From assembly GCF_029392315.1 (NCBI RefSeq), contig NZ_CP113939.1, positions 1,798,001 through 1,862,000 of the forward strand: DNA of 64,000 bases, given 5' to 3'. The DNA is from Bifidobacterium sp. ESL0690 (lineage in GTDB: Bacteria; Actinomycetota; Actinomycetes; Actinomycetales; Bifidobacteriaceae). A program made the position numbers and the translations under genes. Of the stretch, positions 29,038 to 36,859 are shown one piece after another (within the stretch, counting starts at the first letter, position 1; each line of letters opens with the position of its first letter). The notes beneath the pieces are model-generated. The model was not told the origin of the DNA and did no database searches. It worked only from the letters and a program-made list of their open reading frames with translations.

Positions 29038-30237
29038 TTAGCGCAGGAAATCGGGGATATCGAGATCGCCGGGATCATCGGGCGAGGACGATTCATCGGG
29101 ATCGTCGTAGGACTGGGTCTCCGGGGTATGCGAGACGTTCGGGGTGTCCAGATCGGGCACGTGATGTACCAGAGGAGTCTCAGGTTCGGAGCCATAGCCC
29201 TGGCCTGACGGCTCGCTGGCATTGCGCGAGTTGGATTTCGAAACCTCATCGAGGTTCTCGGCATCCTTCTTGCTTTCGGCATCGAACCCTGCCGCGATGA
29301 CGGTGACGCGGACTTCGTCGCCGTAAGCGTCGTCGAGTGCGAGACCCCAAATAATCTGGGCTTCGGGGTGGATGGCCTTGCGCACCAGTTCGGTGGCGTC
29401 GCTGGCTTCCTGCAGCTTCAGGTCGGTGGGGCCGGCGATGTTGATGAGCGCACCATGAGCGCCCTCGATGCTCTCTTCCAAGAGCGGCGAGCTGATGGCG
29501 ATCTCGGCGGCCTGGGTGGCGCGGTCCTCGCCGCGAGCCGAGCCGATGCCGAAAAGCGCCGTGCCTGCGCCACGCAGGATGGCAGTGACATCGGAGAAGT
29601 CGACGTGAATATAGGAGTTCATCGTGATCAGGTCGGTGATGCCTTGCACGCCGGCCAGAAGCGCGGTGTCGGCGGTCTTGAAGGCGTCGACGATGCCGAT
29701 GGTCTTGTCGGAAAGCTCCAAGAGACGGTCGTTCGGAATGACGATGAGCGCATCGACTTCCTTACGCAGGTTCTCGATACCCAGCTTGGCGGAGGCCGCA
29801 CGCTGCGGGCCTTCAAAAGCGAACGGACGAGTGACCACAGCGATGGTCAACGCACCTTGCTGATGCGCCGCACGAGCGACGATAGGGCTTGCGCCTGTGC
29901 CTGTGCCGCCGCCTTCACCGCATGTGACGAAGACCATATCGGCACCCTTCAGCGCCTCTTCAATATCGGACTGATGATCTTGCGCAGCCTTAGCACCCTT
30001 TTCGGGGTCGGCCCCCGCTCCAAGCCCTCGACTCGAATGATCGCTCAGGGAAATCTTCACATCCGCGTCGCTGCGGAGCAAATCTTTCGCATCAGTATTA
30101 ATCGCTACAAATTCAACGTTCTGCAAGCCTTCGGCAATCATGCGATTGACGGCGTTACCCCCGGCACCACCGACACCGACCACCTTGATGCTCGTCTTAT
30201 CGTTGAAATTGTCATTCTGGGCAATCTCGCTCACCAT
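29038..30237 (-). CDS. ftsZ: Cell division GTPase FtsZ
   Basis: Tubulin homologue that polymerises into the Z ring. 399 aa. N-terminal 'VGVGGAGGNAVNRM' and the tubulin signature GGGTGTGAS near residue 107 bind GTP; the T7 loop is 'FADVTAIL'-like ('VDFSDVTAIL'). The C-terminal linker from about residue 320 is acidic and ends 'DPGDLDIPDFLR', the conserved tail that binds SepF. Start ATG with AGGAG 5 bases upstream. It leads the sepF-yggT-divIVA operon. Upstream lies the relic of the dusB 3' end, so dusB was its ancestral neighbour. Confidence 0.97.
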   Translation of the reverse strand: MVSEIAQNDNFNDKTSIKVVGVGGAGGNAVNRMIAEGLQNVEFVAINTDAKDLLRSDADVKISLSDHSSRGLGAGADPEKGAKAAQDHQSDIEEALKGADMVFVTCGEGGGTGTGASPIVARAAHQQGALTIAVVTRPFAFEGPQRAASAKLGIENLRKEVDALIVIPNDRLLELSDKTIGIVDAFKTADTALLAGVQGITDLITMNSYIHVDFSDVTAILRGAGTALFGIGSARGEDRATQAAEIAISSPLLEESIEGAHGALINIAGPTDLKLQEASDATELVRKAIHPEAQIIWGLALDDAYGDEVRVTVIAAGFDAESKKDAENLDEVSKSNSRNASEPSGQGYGSEPETPLVHHVPDLDTPNVSHTPETQSYDDPDESSSPDDPGDLDIPDFLR

Positions 30238-30347
30238 AGTCTCCTGTCACTTCACGGTTATGCCTATTACTCTATCGCAGAACACGCCTAAATTAAGAGT
30301 ATTTCCCGGGGTGTACCACATATTTTTTATGAATTTTTTGAAATCAG

Positions 30348-30475
30348 TAGCTGGCATCCATCGGGTCGTCACCGAAAAGCTGCTCGCGTTCTTCATGAGT
30401 CGTGGTGCGCGAATCGAACCAGCCGTATGGAACGTGGACCTTTTTCGCGTAGCGAACACGGCCGCGGGGCTTATC
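30348..30475. repeat. Left 128-bp direct repeat (relic of the dusB 3' end)
   Basis: Matches 35177-35304 at 126 of 128 positions. Read on the minus strand it encodes the last 42 or so residues of DusB ('GRVRYAKKVHVPYGWFDSR' and on) and ends in a TGA at 30345-30347, where the intact gene ends in TAA. It has no gene in front of it now. Both differences lie in synonymous positions, as expected for two dusB alleles rather than one decaying copy. Confidence 0.9.
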
Positions 30476-30561
30476 GGTGATTACACAGATTGAGGTTAAT
30501 CAATCACAATCCACAAACTTACCAAAATCTTAATAGCGTTAATTCAAAACACCAAGAAGTA

Positions 30562-32283
30562 TCATTCGAAACGGAAACCAAACAATCCTCCATCAGAGCC
30601 TTGATCACTAAGCTTAGTATTAATCACATACCGTTCACTATTGAATTCATGTTTTATCTGTTCAAGACGATCCGAATTCATTGTAACTATATATTCAAAA
30701 CCATATTTTTCTGCCTGCCTCGCGCCGATATTGAGACATGAAGCTACCTGTCTACTATCCATGGAATCAAAAAGTTTACTATCGTGAACGAGAAGCCTTG
30801 GTGAGCGACCATTCTGAATGCCCATAATGGTGCAAACCATATCAAGTATAAAAGTTTTAACTTGACCTATACCAGCCGATTTATCGCCGCCTATCCTTGG
30901 GTCAATCTCAAGCATTCCTGATTTCGAATCATTAATAATCAGTTCAACATCTCGGTCTCCATATATTTCGGTTCCGAATTGTGAAAATAGACCAATAGCC
31001 TCGTCAACTAACAGTTGATGCTCATCTATCTCCCGACGCACTCCAAGTTGAGCTGCGGCAGTTTTCTCTGTAAGGTCAAGTCCATTACTCTCAAAATCGT
31101 GGGCGAGCTTCAGCTGATTGTTCAACCGCTCGACTTTCACTTCTAGGTCGTTCAGGTCTTTTTGGGCACTCATGAATGTCTCAAGAGCCATACTAGATTC
31201 CAACAACTGCATCGTTTCAGCACGTTTGCTGTCAAGTTCTTTACGTTTTTTCTCTGCTTCTTTCAATTTTTGTTTTACTTCAGTTAATTCTGACTGCAGA
31301 TATAATCTTCGATTCTGAATGACCGAGGAATGAAACTTTTCAACCTGCTCATACCTTTTTAATACTGTGTCGGGGAGCAAGACTCCGAGTTCCTTATACA
31401 TAGCACTCAGTCGATTTACATCAACATCATTATCAACAACATCAGAAGAAGCAACTTCTTCTTCATCCATAGCCCGTTGCAAATCATCTCGTCTTTGCCC
31501 AAGCGAAATAATCTCGTCACTTAAATCTTTTAATTTTCTTGAAAGAGAATTGGCTAATCTCTGATGATTTGCATATTCTTCATCGACAGTAAATTCACGT
31601 AACTGGTTAGCAAGATTATCTCGTTCTGCCTTTGCGGCTACCAATGATGGACGAATTTCTGCTGCATTTAACGAGACTCCGGGGAGGGCTCCATCTTTCA
31701 CAGCTTTTTTGATTTGTCTTTGATTTTTCTTTATTGCTGAAATTTCACCAGCAGCACTTAAAACTTTCGGGGAAAATCCGAAAAAATATCCGATTCTAGC
31801 TCCATCTTCCCATTTAGAATCCCAAGAATTCACTTTTACGGCATCATCGAATTCAAGCCGGACTGTTTGTTCAACAAGCTGACCTAAACTGGGACGCACT
31901 ATACCAGGAGTTAAGCCATAAACCTCACACAGTAGGCCTCTCCATTCATCGATTTTTCTATCGACATGATTAATTTTTAATCTAGTTTGTGGATGTAATG
32001 GACGCTCGACCACGTAACTCTCAGCTCGCTTACTACCCGGGAAATCAAAAAAACCTTTAAAAACGAAATCCTTTAATGCAGACGTTGCTAGTGCATCAGT
32101 TTTACTAATTTTCCCGCCTAGCAAATAACGCAGAATACGGACGAAACTTGTTTTCCCGGCACCATTTCTACTATCTTCGTCAGTCGATTCAGCATCACGG
32201 TCAGCAACAATCAGATTCATCCCCTCATGAAAATCAAGAGTTTTGAACCGAGAATCATCAGCACCTAGCTTCTCAAGAAACAT
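30562..32283 (-). CDS. ABC-3C ATPase (DUF2326-type, SMC-like)
   Basis: 573-aa ATPase with a split ABC domain around coiled coil, like SMC or RecN. Walker A is in 'SRNGAGKTSFVRIL' near residue 43. Coiled-coil helices run about 200-420. The C-terminal lobe holds 'IGQVKTFILDMVC', 'LLVHDSKLFDS' (Walker B-like) and ends 'DGGLFGFRFE', the signature end of DUF2326 proteins. In ABC-three-component systems this protein is the sensor or motor that controls the effector. It overlaps the preceding small gene by 11 bp. AT-rich codon use differs from the chromosomal flanks. Intact here, although the effector is broken. Confidence 0.88.
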   Translation of the reverse strand: MFLEKLGADDSRFKTLDFHEGMNLIVADRDAESTDEDSRNGAGKTSFVRILRYLLGGKISKTDALATSALKDFVFKGFFDFPGSKRAESYVVERPLHPQTRLKINHVDRKIDEWRGLLCEVYGLTPGIVRPSLGQLVEQTVRLEFDDAVKVNSWDSKWEDGARIGYFFGFSPKVLSAAGEISAIKKNQRQIKKAVKDGALPGVSLNAAEIRPSLVAAKAERDNLANQLREFTVDEEYANHQRLANSLSRKLKDLSDEIISLGQRRDDLQRAMDEEEVASSDVVDNDVDVNRLSAMYKELGVLLPDTVLKRYEQVEKFHSSVIQNRRLYLQSELTEVKQKLKEAEKKRKELDSKRAETMQLLESSMALETFMSAQKDLNDLEVKVERLNNQLKLAHDFESNGLDLTEKTAAAQLGVRREIDEHQLLVDEAIGLFSQFGTEIYGDRDVELIINDSKSGMLEIDPRIGGDKSAGIGQVKTFILDMVCTIMGIQNGRSPRLLVHDSKLFDSMDSRQVASCLNIGARQAEKYGFEYIVTMNSDRLEQIKHEFNSERYVINTKLSDQGSDGGLFGFRFE

Positions 32284-32527
32284 GATGAAGCTCCAATCGT
32301 CCTAAATCGTCAAATTTTACAACTCCGACAGCAAAAAGCATTGAAAGAGCAAGTACAAACCAATCGAAAGTTACCAGCGCCTTCTCTACATTTTCTCGCC
32401 TAGTTTTTTCTCTAAAATTTTCCCATAAATCAGAAACAGGGGTAGCATGACGAAGTAACTCTATTATCTCAGCACCAATTGAAAGAAGGGCCCGATTACT
32501 TTCAATCCCTTTAGTCGGTAAAATCAT
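32273..32527 (-). CDS. ABC-3C middle component (MC6-like)
   Basis: 84-aa small protein with 'LPTKGIESNRALLSIGAEI' at the start and 'FDWFVLALSMLFAVGVV' near the end, the pattern I know from middle component 6 of ABC-three-component systems. Such components are winged-helix-like adaptors that link ATPase and effector. It overlaps the effector 3' end by 17 bp and the ATPase start by 11 bp, so the three genes form one tightly coupled unit. Naming as MC6 is from memory of the family pattern. Confidence 0.8.
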   Translation of the reverse strand: MILPTKGIESNRALLSIGAEIIELLRHATPVSDLWENFREKTRRENVEKALVTFDWFVLALSMLFAVGVVKFDDLGRLELHHVS

Positions 32528-33154
32528 CGAAAGCTCCTTGGATTAATTTATCCGTAGCCAACTTCTCTTGTCTATTGGACTCAGGTAATTGAGAATTAGC
32601 ATCGGCAATTCTCCCTCCATCATTTGTCTCAGCTAGAGGATCTTCAAAGATATCACATCTATCAAAAAAGTAAACAACTACTGCGTATACAGCATTGGCA
32701 AGTCCTGAATCGTAACGAAAATCCGGTCCTCCCAAATCAACATACAATCCCTCAAGTATTTCATCAGGCGTATTACTTACTTTTCTAAAATATTCATATC
32801 TATCATGGAAAGACTGAGCCTTCCGATCGCACAAATCAGGGTCTCCTTGCATTGCAAACCATTGATCTATTCTAGGTACAGATAACCGCCCCTCTTCAAA
32901 TTCAGCCCTTTTTGTAGCTGGAATCGCATTCCAATCCATTTTTTTAGGCGATACTTCACCGATACGTCGGTTATACACAACTGGCTCATTTTCAATATTC
33001 ATTATTAACCCAACGAGTTCTTCAAAATTCACGTTCTGGGCATGAGGAACTCCTGGAAGTAATTTTTCCCGTTGCTTTTCATTTAGTTCAGAAACAACAT
33101 CATCCCACAACTTCTGTCCGTTCCAATGCTCCATTTTTATTGGACGAACAGAAG
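32511..33154 (-). pseudogene. ABC-3C effector, C-terminal part (3' of the IS insertion)
   Basis: Downstream fragment of the interrupted effector. From an internal Met at 33134 it could still give a 207-residue polypeptide, beginning 'MEHWNGQKLWDD'. Before the insertion it was continuous with the part at 34564-34942: joining 34564 to 33154 keeps the frame and gives 340 residues. This region holds conserved-looking 'WFAMQGDPDLCDRK' and would be the ABC-3C C-terminal domain that contacts the middle component. Whether the fragment is translated is unknown. Confidence 0.85.
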
Positions 33155-33162
33155 CAGTATTA
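33155..33162. repeat. Left target-site duplication (CAGTATTA)
   Basis: The same 8 bases occur at 34564-34571, directly outside the other end of the IS element. Eight bases is the usual duplication for the IS256 family. Confidence 0.9.
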
Positions 33163-33226
33163 GAGTTAAGTAAACAAAGGTGTGTCTTATTTTCGGGGTT
33201 TGGTGTTGCGGGAGTAGGCGTGCGGG

Positions 33227-33259
33227 CCTGTGTTTAACGCCCGTGGTGTTAAACACGGG
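33227..33259. promoter_or_regulatory. Hairpin near the IS left end
   Basis: Inverted repeat GTGTTTAAC (33230-33238) / GTTAAACAC (33248-33256), extendable to 12 bp with one mismatch, loop 9 bases. It lies between the left terminus and the transposase start at 33317, where it could block read-through from outside or mask the transposase start. Function inferred from position only. Confidence 0.5.
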
Positions 33260-33316
33260 TCTTTTGCTTCCCGGGTTGACTTTCGTGCGGTTGTGTGCTG
33301 GCTGTTGCATGGCGGT

Positions 33317-34519
33317 ATGGCCAGGAGGAGATCATCGAGGGCGAGGCGCTGCCCGCTGTGCGGGCTGCCGATGCGCAGGAACGGATACACGAAGGCCGGG
33401 CGGCAGCGCTGGAGGTGTGACGCGTGCTCGGCGAGCGGGGTCGCCGCAAGGCCGGACGCCACGCGCCTGGCCGAGTTCCGCGCATGGCTGCCGTGGGTGC
33501 TGGGAAGGACGGACGTTCTGCAGGCCGCCCGGGCGATCGGGGTGACCAGCCGTCAGGGGTTCGCGAAACGCACCGCCTGGTGCTGGAGCGTCAGGCCCAG
33601 GCTTCCGAAACCGGCCAGGGCGCATTGCGTGGAGGTGGACGGCACGTACCTGAACGGCTGGTGCCTGCTCGTGGCCGTCGACGCCGGCGACGGCAGGCCG
33701 CTGGCGTTCCAGTGGTGCGACACCGAGAAGAAGGCCGCCTGGCTCGCCCTGTTCAGGCGCATCCCGCGGCCGGACGTCATCGTCTGCGACGGCGGGCGCG
33801 GCTGCCTCGCCGCCATCGGCGCGCGCTGGCCGGGCATGAGGGTCCAGCGCTGCCTCGTGCACGTGCTCAGGAACACGAGGACCGACCTGACCTCCAGGCC
33901 GCGCACCGAACCCGGCAGGGCGCTCTACCGGCTGGCCAAAAGACTCGTCGACACGGAACGCTGCGGCACCCCGGAACAGGCGCGGCAGTGGCTGGCGGAC
34001 CTGAACGAATGGTACCGGGAGAACCGCGACTGGCTGGGCGAGCGGACCGTGGCCAGAGACCCCGACACCGGGTTCCACCGCACCTGGTACACCCACCAGC
34101 GCGCCCGCGACGCCTACCACCGGCTCGCCAGGCTCAACGCCGCCGGCATGCTCTTCACCTGGCTCGACCCCGCCCTCAATGCCGGCGGGCCGGTCGCGTG
34201 GAACACGAACATGCTCGAGGGCGGCACCAACAAGCCGATCAAGGACGCCATGCGACGCCACAACGGGCTCAGCCCGGAGCACGCCAGACGCGTCTGCGAA
34301 TGGATCCTCTACATGCGCACCCGGGACCCCGAACCCGAACGGCTCGCCAAAAACGCACTCCGCCGCGGGGAACCGGAACCAAGGAAGGCCGGCGACGCCA
34401 TCGCCCTGCCCGGCCTCGACCGCCGATCTGTGCAACAACCGGCCCCCGACGACCCCGGCGTCGACCCCTACGAATCAGGATTCGGCATCAGAAAAGGATG
34501 GGCCGGACAGTCAACATGA
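33317..34519 (+). CDS. IS1249-like transposase (IS256 family)
   Basis: DDE transposase of 400 aa. An N-terminal zinc finger (CPLC at residues 12-15 and CDAC at 34-37) is followed by a helix-turn-helix-like segment and the catalytic region: 'VEVDGTYLNGW' near 108, 'VCDGGRG' near 157 and the Glu in 'MLEGGTN' near 300. The zinc finger and 'THQRARDAYHRL' are typical of the IS1249 branch. The open frame could start at 33230, but that would run through the hairpin; the ATG at 33317 fits the family start. Full length, so the element may be active. Confidence 0.9.
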   Translation: MARRRSSRARRCPLCGLPMRRNGYTKAGRQRWRCDACSASGVAARPDATRLAEFRAWLPWVLGRTDVLQAARAIGVTSRQGFAKRTAWCWSVRPRLPKPARAHCVEVDGTYLNGWCLLVAVDAGDGRPLAFQWCDTEKKAAWLALFRRIPRPDVIVCDGGRGCLAAIGARWPGMRVQRCLVHVLRNTRTDLTSRPRTEPGRALYRLAKRLVDTERCGTPEQARQWLADLNEWYRENRDWLGERTVARDPDTGFHRTWYTHQRARDAYHRLARLNAAGMLFTWLDPALNAGGPVAWNTNMLEGGTNKPIKDAMRRHNGLSPEHARRVCEWILYMRTRDPEPERLAKNALRRGEPEPRKAGDAIALPGLDRRSVQQPAPDDPGVDPYESGFGIRKGWAGQST

Positions 34520-34563
34520 CCACCATCCGGACAGAATAAGACACACCTTTGTTTACTTAACCC

Positions 34564-34571
34564 CAGTATTA
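34564..34571. repeat. Right target-site duplication (CAGTATTA)
   Basis: Identical to 33155-33162 and adjacent to the right IS terminus. Confidence 0.9.
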
Positions 34572-34942
34572 TGCTCTGACTGAAGCTTCCTGAATTCTTT
34601 TAGTACTGTAGGACCAAAGGTTGCATTTGTGATAAATCTCCAAATAACAAAGTCAGGCCAACATTCAAGGGCCCTCTGAAAGTCACTTTGCAGTTTCGCT
34701 TTGAGATTATGTTGATTGGGGCTTAATGGCGACTGTCCATAACAAGCATAAAGAATCGTACCATTTTCAGCCAATCCATCGCATCCTTGATCGCCTAAAC
34801 GCCCAGCAGGGTTAGGATTGTCGAAATCTGAATGGAATAACGAAAGCGCATGTGTAACATACCGTTCAAAATCGGTTCCAGTCTGATTACAAAAAAATTT
34901 ATGCCTTTCGTAATACCACTGTTTCCAAGCGGAATCCAACAT
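34564..34942 (-). pseudogene. ABC-3C effector, N-terminal nuclease-like part (5' of the IS insertion)
   Basis: Upstream 126 codons of the interrupted effector, ATG with GAGGG upstream. The frame now runs into the IS end and stops at 34553, adding 'GVK'. Residues 47-70 contain 'GRLGDQGCDG' then 'ILYACYGQ', the spacing seen in restriction-endonuclease-fold (PD-D/ExK) domains at the start of many ABC-3C effectors, where the aspartates bind metal. I infer a nuclease domain. Without the C-terminal half the system should lack its effector. Confidence 0.82.
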
Positions 34943-35172
34943 ACGACCCTCATCCCCTTTGACTCAGCTTCCTTACCTCCTTTCATAGAATATAAGAACT
35001 GCAAGACCTCAATTACTGAACTCATGAAACGAACTTTTTTTCTTTCAGTCATTATTTTTTGACATTACAATAGTAATTGCTTGACAAAAATTAACATCTT
35101 CAATTAAGGGCGATGATTCGTTTCTTAACACAAAATGTTTGATTGCGAAATAGTTAAATCTATCCTTATGAA

Positions 35173-36486
35173 TTAATAGCTGGCATCCATCGGGTCGTCA
35201 CCGAAAAGCTGCTCGCGTTCTTCATGGGTCGTGGTGCGCGAATCGAACCAGCCGTACGGAACGTGGACCTTTTTCGCGTAGCGAACACGGCCGCGGGGCT
35301 TATCTGTAATGCGTTCTGGATATGTGACAGTGGGATCGAGTCTGTCCATTACTTTCTTCACGTCATCCAACGTTTCGGATTCCATGAACTCACGACGAGT
35401 GTTGCCACCGACCGGGAAACCTTTCAGATACCACGCGATGTGCTTGCGCAAGTCGTGCACGGCCATGGTCTCGTCGCCGTCGTAGAAGCGCAGCAAGAGC
35501 TCGCCGTGGGCCAGGATGATCTGGCAGACACCGCCAAGCGTCGGGCTGAAACGTTCCTCGGAACCGGCGAAGGCGTGCTTGATGTCAGAGAAGATCCACG
35601 GCCTACCTTGGCACCCGCGACCGATGGCGACGCCGGCGCAACCGGTCTGCCGCACCATCTCCAGCGCGTCCTCGGCGCCCCAGATGTCACCGTTGCCGAA
35701 AACCGGAATATCCACGGCTTGAACCAGCTCGGCGATACGGCTCCAGTCTGAGTGACCACCATAATATTCTGCGGTCGTGCGGGCGTGAAGCGTTACCGCG
35801 GCGCAGCCTTCGTCCTCGGCGATACGGGCGGCATCGAGGAACGTGGTGTGATCGGCATCGATGCCGACGCGAATCTTGGCAGTGACCGGAATATTGGCGT
35901 CGCTGCAGACCTCGACCACGCGGTGAATGAGTTCTCGGAAAAGGTCGGTTTTCCAGGGCAGCGCAGAACCGCCACCACGACGCGTGACCTTGGGTACCGG
36001 GCAGCCAAAGTTGAGGTCGACGTGATCGGCCAGATTTCCATGGACCACCATCTGCGCTGCCTGAGCGGTGATGTTGGGGTCGACGCCGTAGAGCTGCAGC
36101 GAGCGGGGCTGCTCAGTGGGTGCGAAACGGCAGAGCCTGAACGCCTTGGGATTGCGAGCGACGAGCGCACGCGCGGTAATCATTTCGGCAACATACAGCC
36201 CATCGGGACCATAGGCACGACACAGCGTGCGGAACGGCCAGTTGGTCACGCCCGCCATCGGAGAGAGGACGACCGGGGTCTCGATATGCAGCGGCCCCAA
36301 ATCGACTGGCGCGATCTTCGGTACGGGCTTGCCGTCGTCAGCTGCTTCGTATTCGCCATCCTGCGCACTGGTTTCGCTCGAGTCGAGCCCGGGCAGATTG
36401 CTGAGTACCTCGTCCCAGCCGTCATCAAACCGCTGCCGAGCCTCCGAATAATCGACTCGCTTCAGCCATTCCTTAAAATCCTTCAC
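35173..36486 (-). CDS. dusB: tRNA-dihydrouridine synthase (DusB family)
   Basis: FMN and NADPH-dependent reduction of uridine in the tRNA D-loop. 437 aa. Core motifs: 'VVLSPMAGVTNWPFR', 'DLNFGCPVPKV' with the family's catalytic Cys, 'KIRVG', 'LHARTTAEYYGG' and 'FGNGDIW'. Residues 1-60 are an acidic N-terminal extension. The last 128 bp (35177-35304) are the copy of the direct repeat joined to the island, with stop TAA in place of TGA. The gene is therefore intact, but its 3' end is probably that of the incoming DNA. Confidence 0.94.
   Translation of the reverse strand: MKDFKEWLKRVDYSEARQRFDDGWDEVLSNLPGLDSSETSAQDGEYEAADDGKPVPKIAPVDLGPLHIETPVVLSPMAGVTNWPFRTLCRAYGPDGLYVAEMITARALVARNPKAFRLCRFAPTEQPRSLQLYGVDPNITAQAAQMVVHGNLADHVDLNFGCPVPKVTRRGGGSALPWKTDLFRELIHRVVEVCSDANIPVTAKIRVGIDADHTTFLDAARIAEDEGCAAVTLHARTTAEYYGGHSDWSRIAELVQAVDIPVFGNGDIWGAEDALEMVRQTGCAGVAIGRGCQGRPWIFSDIKHAFAGSEERFSPTLGGVCQIILAHGELLLRFYDGDETMAVHDLRKHIAWYLKGFPVGGNTRREFMESETLDDVKKVMDRLDPTVTYPERITDKPRGRVRYAKKVHVPYGWFDSRTTTHEEREQLFGDDPMDASY
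35177..35304. repeat. Right 128-bp direct repeat (3' end of intact dusB)
   Basis: Partner of 30348-30475, with two single-base differences. It contains the DusB C-terminal codons. Similarity fades just outside: left 'TTATCGGTGAT', right 'TTATCTGTAAT', still coding for the same ITDK residues, so homology at protein level reaches a little further than the DNA identity. Confidence 0.9.
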
Positions 36487-36545
36487 GTATCACCTATTTT
36501 TATTTTTATTTATCCAATATTCGCCGAAACAATACTTCGACTGAC

Positions 36546-36638
36546 GTGCTTGGGACTGGGATATACAATGCTCGGGACGCTCCTTGGCCGCTCGGCCGTG
36601 TCTTACGCCCGATCATCGCATATCCCAGCCCCAAGCAC
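36546..36638. repeat. Long hairpin repeat, copy 1
   Basis: Imperfect inverted repeat of 93 bp: left arm begins GTGCTTGGGACTGGGATAT, right arm ends ATATCCCAGCCCCAAGCAC, with about four mismatches over 29 bp and a loop of about 35 bases rich in G and C. Copy 2 lies 100 bp away in the opposite orientation. Sits between the dusB start and the glyS stop. Confidence 0.78.
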
Positions 36639-36738
36639 TCAACCGCATCATCGTAACTGATAGTTAAATGAACAATGAACAGACAAATCTCAAAACGAAT
36701 GATCTAAAGTCATTCTCTGGGCAGTTAGCTACCGCTGA

Positions 36739-36832
36739 GTGTTTGGGGTCGGGGCATGCGATGTCAGACCGTAAAGACTTGGCCTGAGCGGCCCGGAGCG
36801 TGTCGGACATCGTATGCCCCGACCCCAAACAC
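36739..36832. repeat. Long hairpin repeat, copy 2 (inverted relative to copy 1)
   Basis: 94 bp with 27-bp arms differing at one base: GTGTTTGGGGTCGGGGCAT at the left, and its complement at the right end. The loop, reversed, resembles the loop of copy 1 (CGTAAGACACGGCCGAGCGG versus CGTAAAGACTTGGCCTGAGC), and the outer flank GACTGACGTG is also shared. It lies right after the glyS stop, so it may act as the glyS terminator. Confidence 0.78.
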
Positions 36833-36859
36833 GTCAGTCTAAGGCTACAACGAGAGTGC

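Larger units (their letters stand above)
33163..34563 (+). mobile_element. IS256-family (IS1249-like) insertion sequence
   Basis: 1401 bp bounded by terminal inverted repeats. The end at 33163 reads GAGTTAAGTAAACAAAGG and the other end, reversed, GGGTTAAGTAAACAAAGG. From 33166-33191 the match to 34535-34560 is perfect over 26 bp. One transposase gene fills it. GC content is far above that of the island it entered. It is flanked by 8-bp direct duplications and splits the ABC-3C effector. Identical duplications and near-perfect ends suggest a recent insertion. Confidence 0.93.
30348..35176. mobile_element. ABC-3C genomic island between ftsZ and dusB
   Basis: One copy of the 128-bp repeat plus the unique part, 4829 bp. 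The unique DNA (30476-35176) is much richer in A and T than the flanks, apart from the inserted IS element. It carries a three-gene ABC-3C system on the minus strand and nothing else recognised. The repeats lie at the 3' end of dusB, so the gene remains whole after insertion. This geometry fits either site-specific integration at the dusB 3' end or entry of foreign DNA by recombination within dusB; no integrase is present to decide. Confidence 0.78.

Noticed and set aside
33424..34539. 371-codon second plus-strand frame inside the IS element
   Set aside because: Arg-rich shadow of the transposase frame. The transposase has zinc finger and DDE motifs, the other frame nothing.
34795..35052. 85-codon minus-strand frame overlapping the effector start
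   Set aside because: It overlaps the effector N-terminus in another frame and shows no motif. The effector frame continues correctly across the IS, so this one is a chance frame.
35230..35260. GGTTCGATTC-like T-loop sequence in the dusB repeat
   Set aside because: It suggested a tRNA attachment site, but there is no acceptor stem or anticodon arm, and the sequence encodes conserved DusB residues (YGWFDSR).
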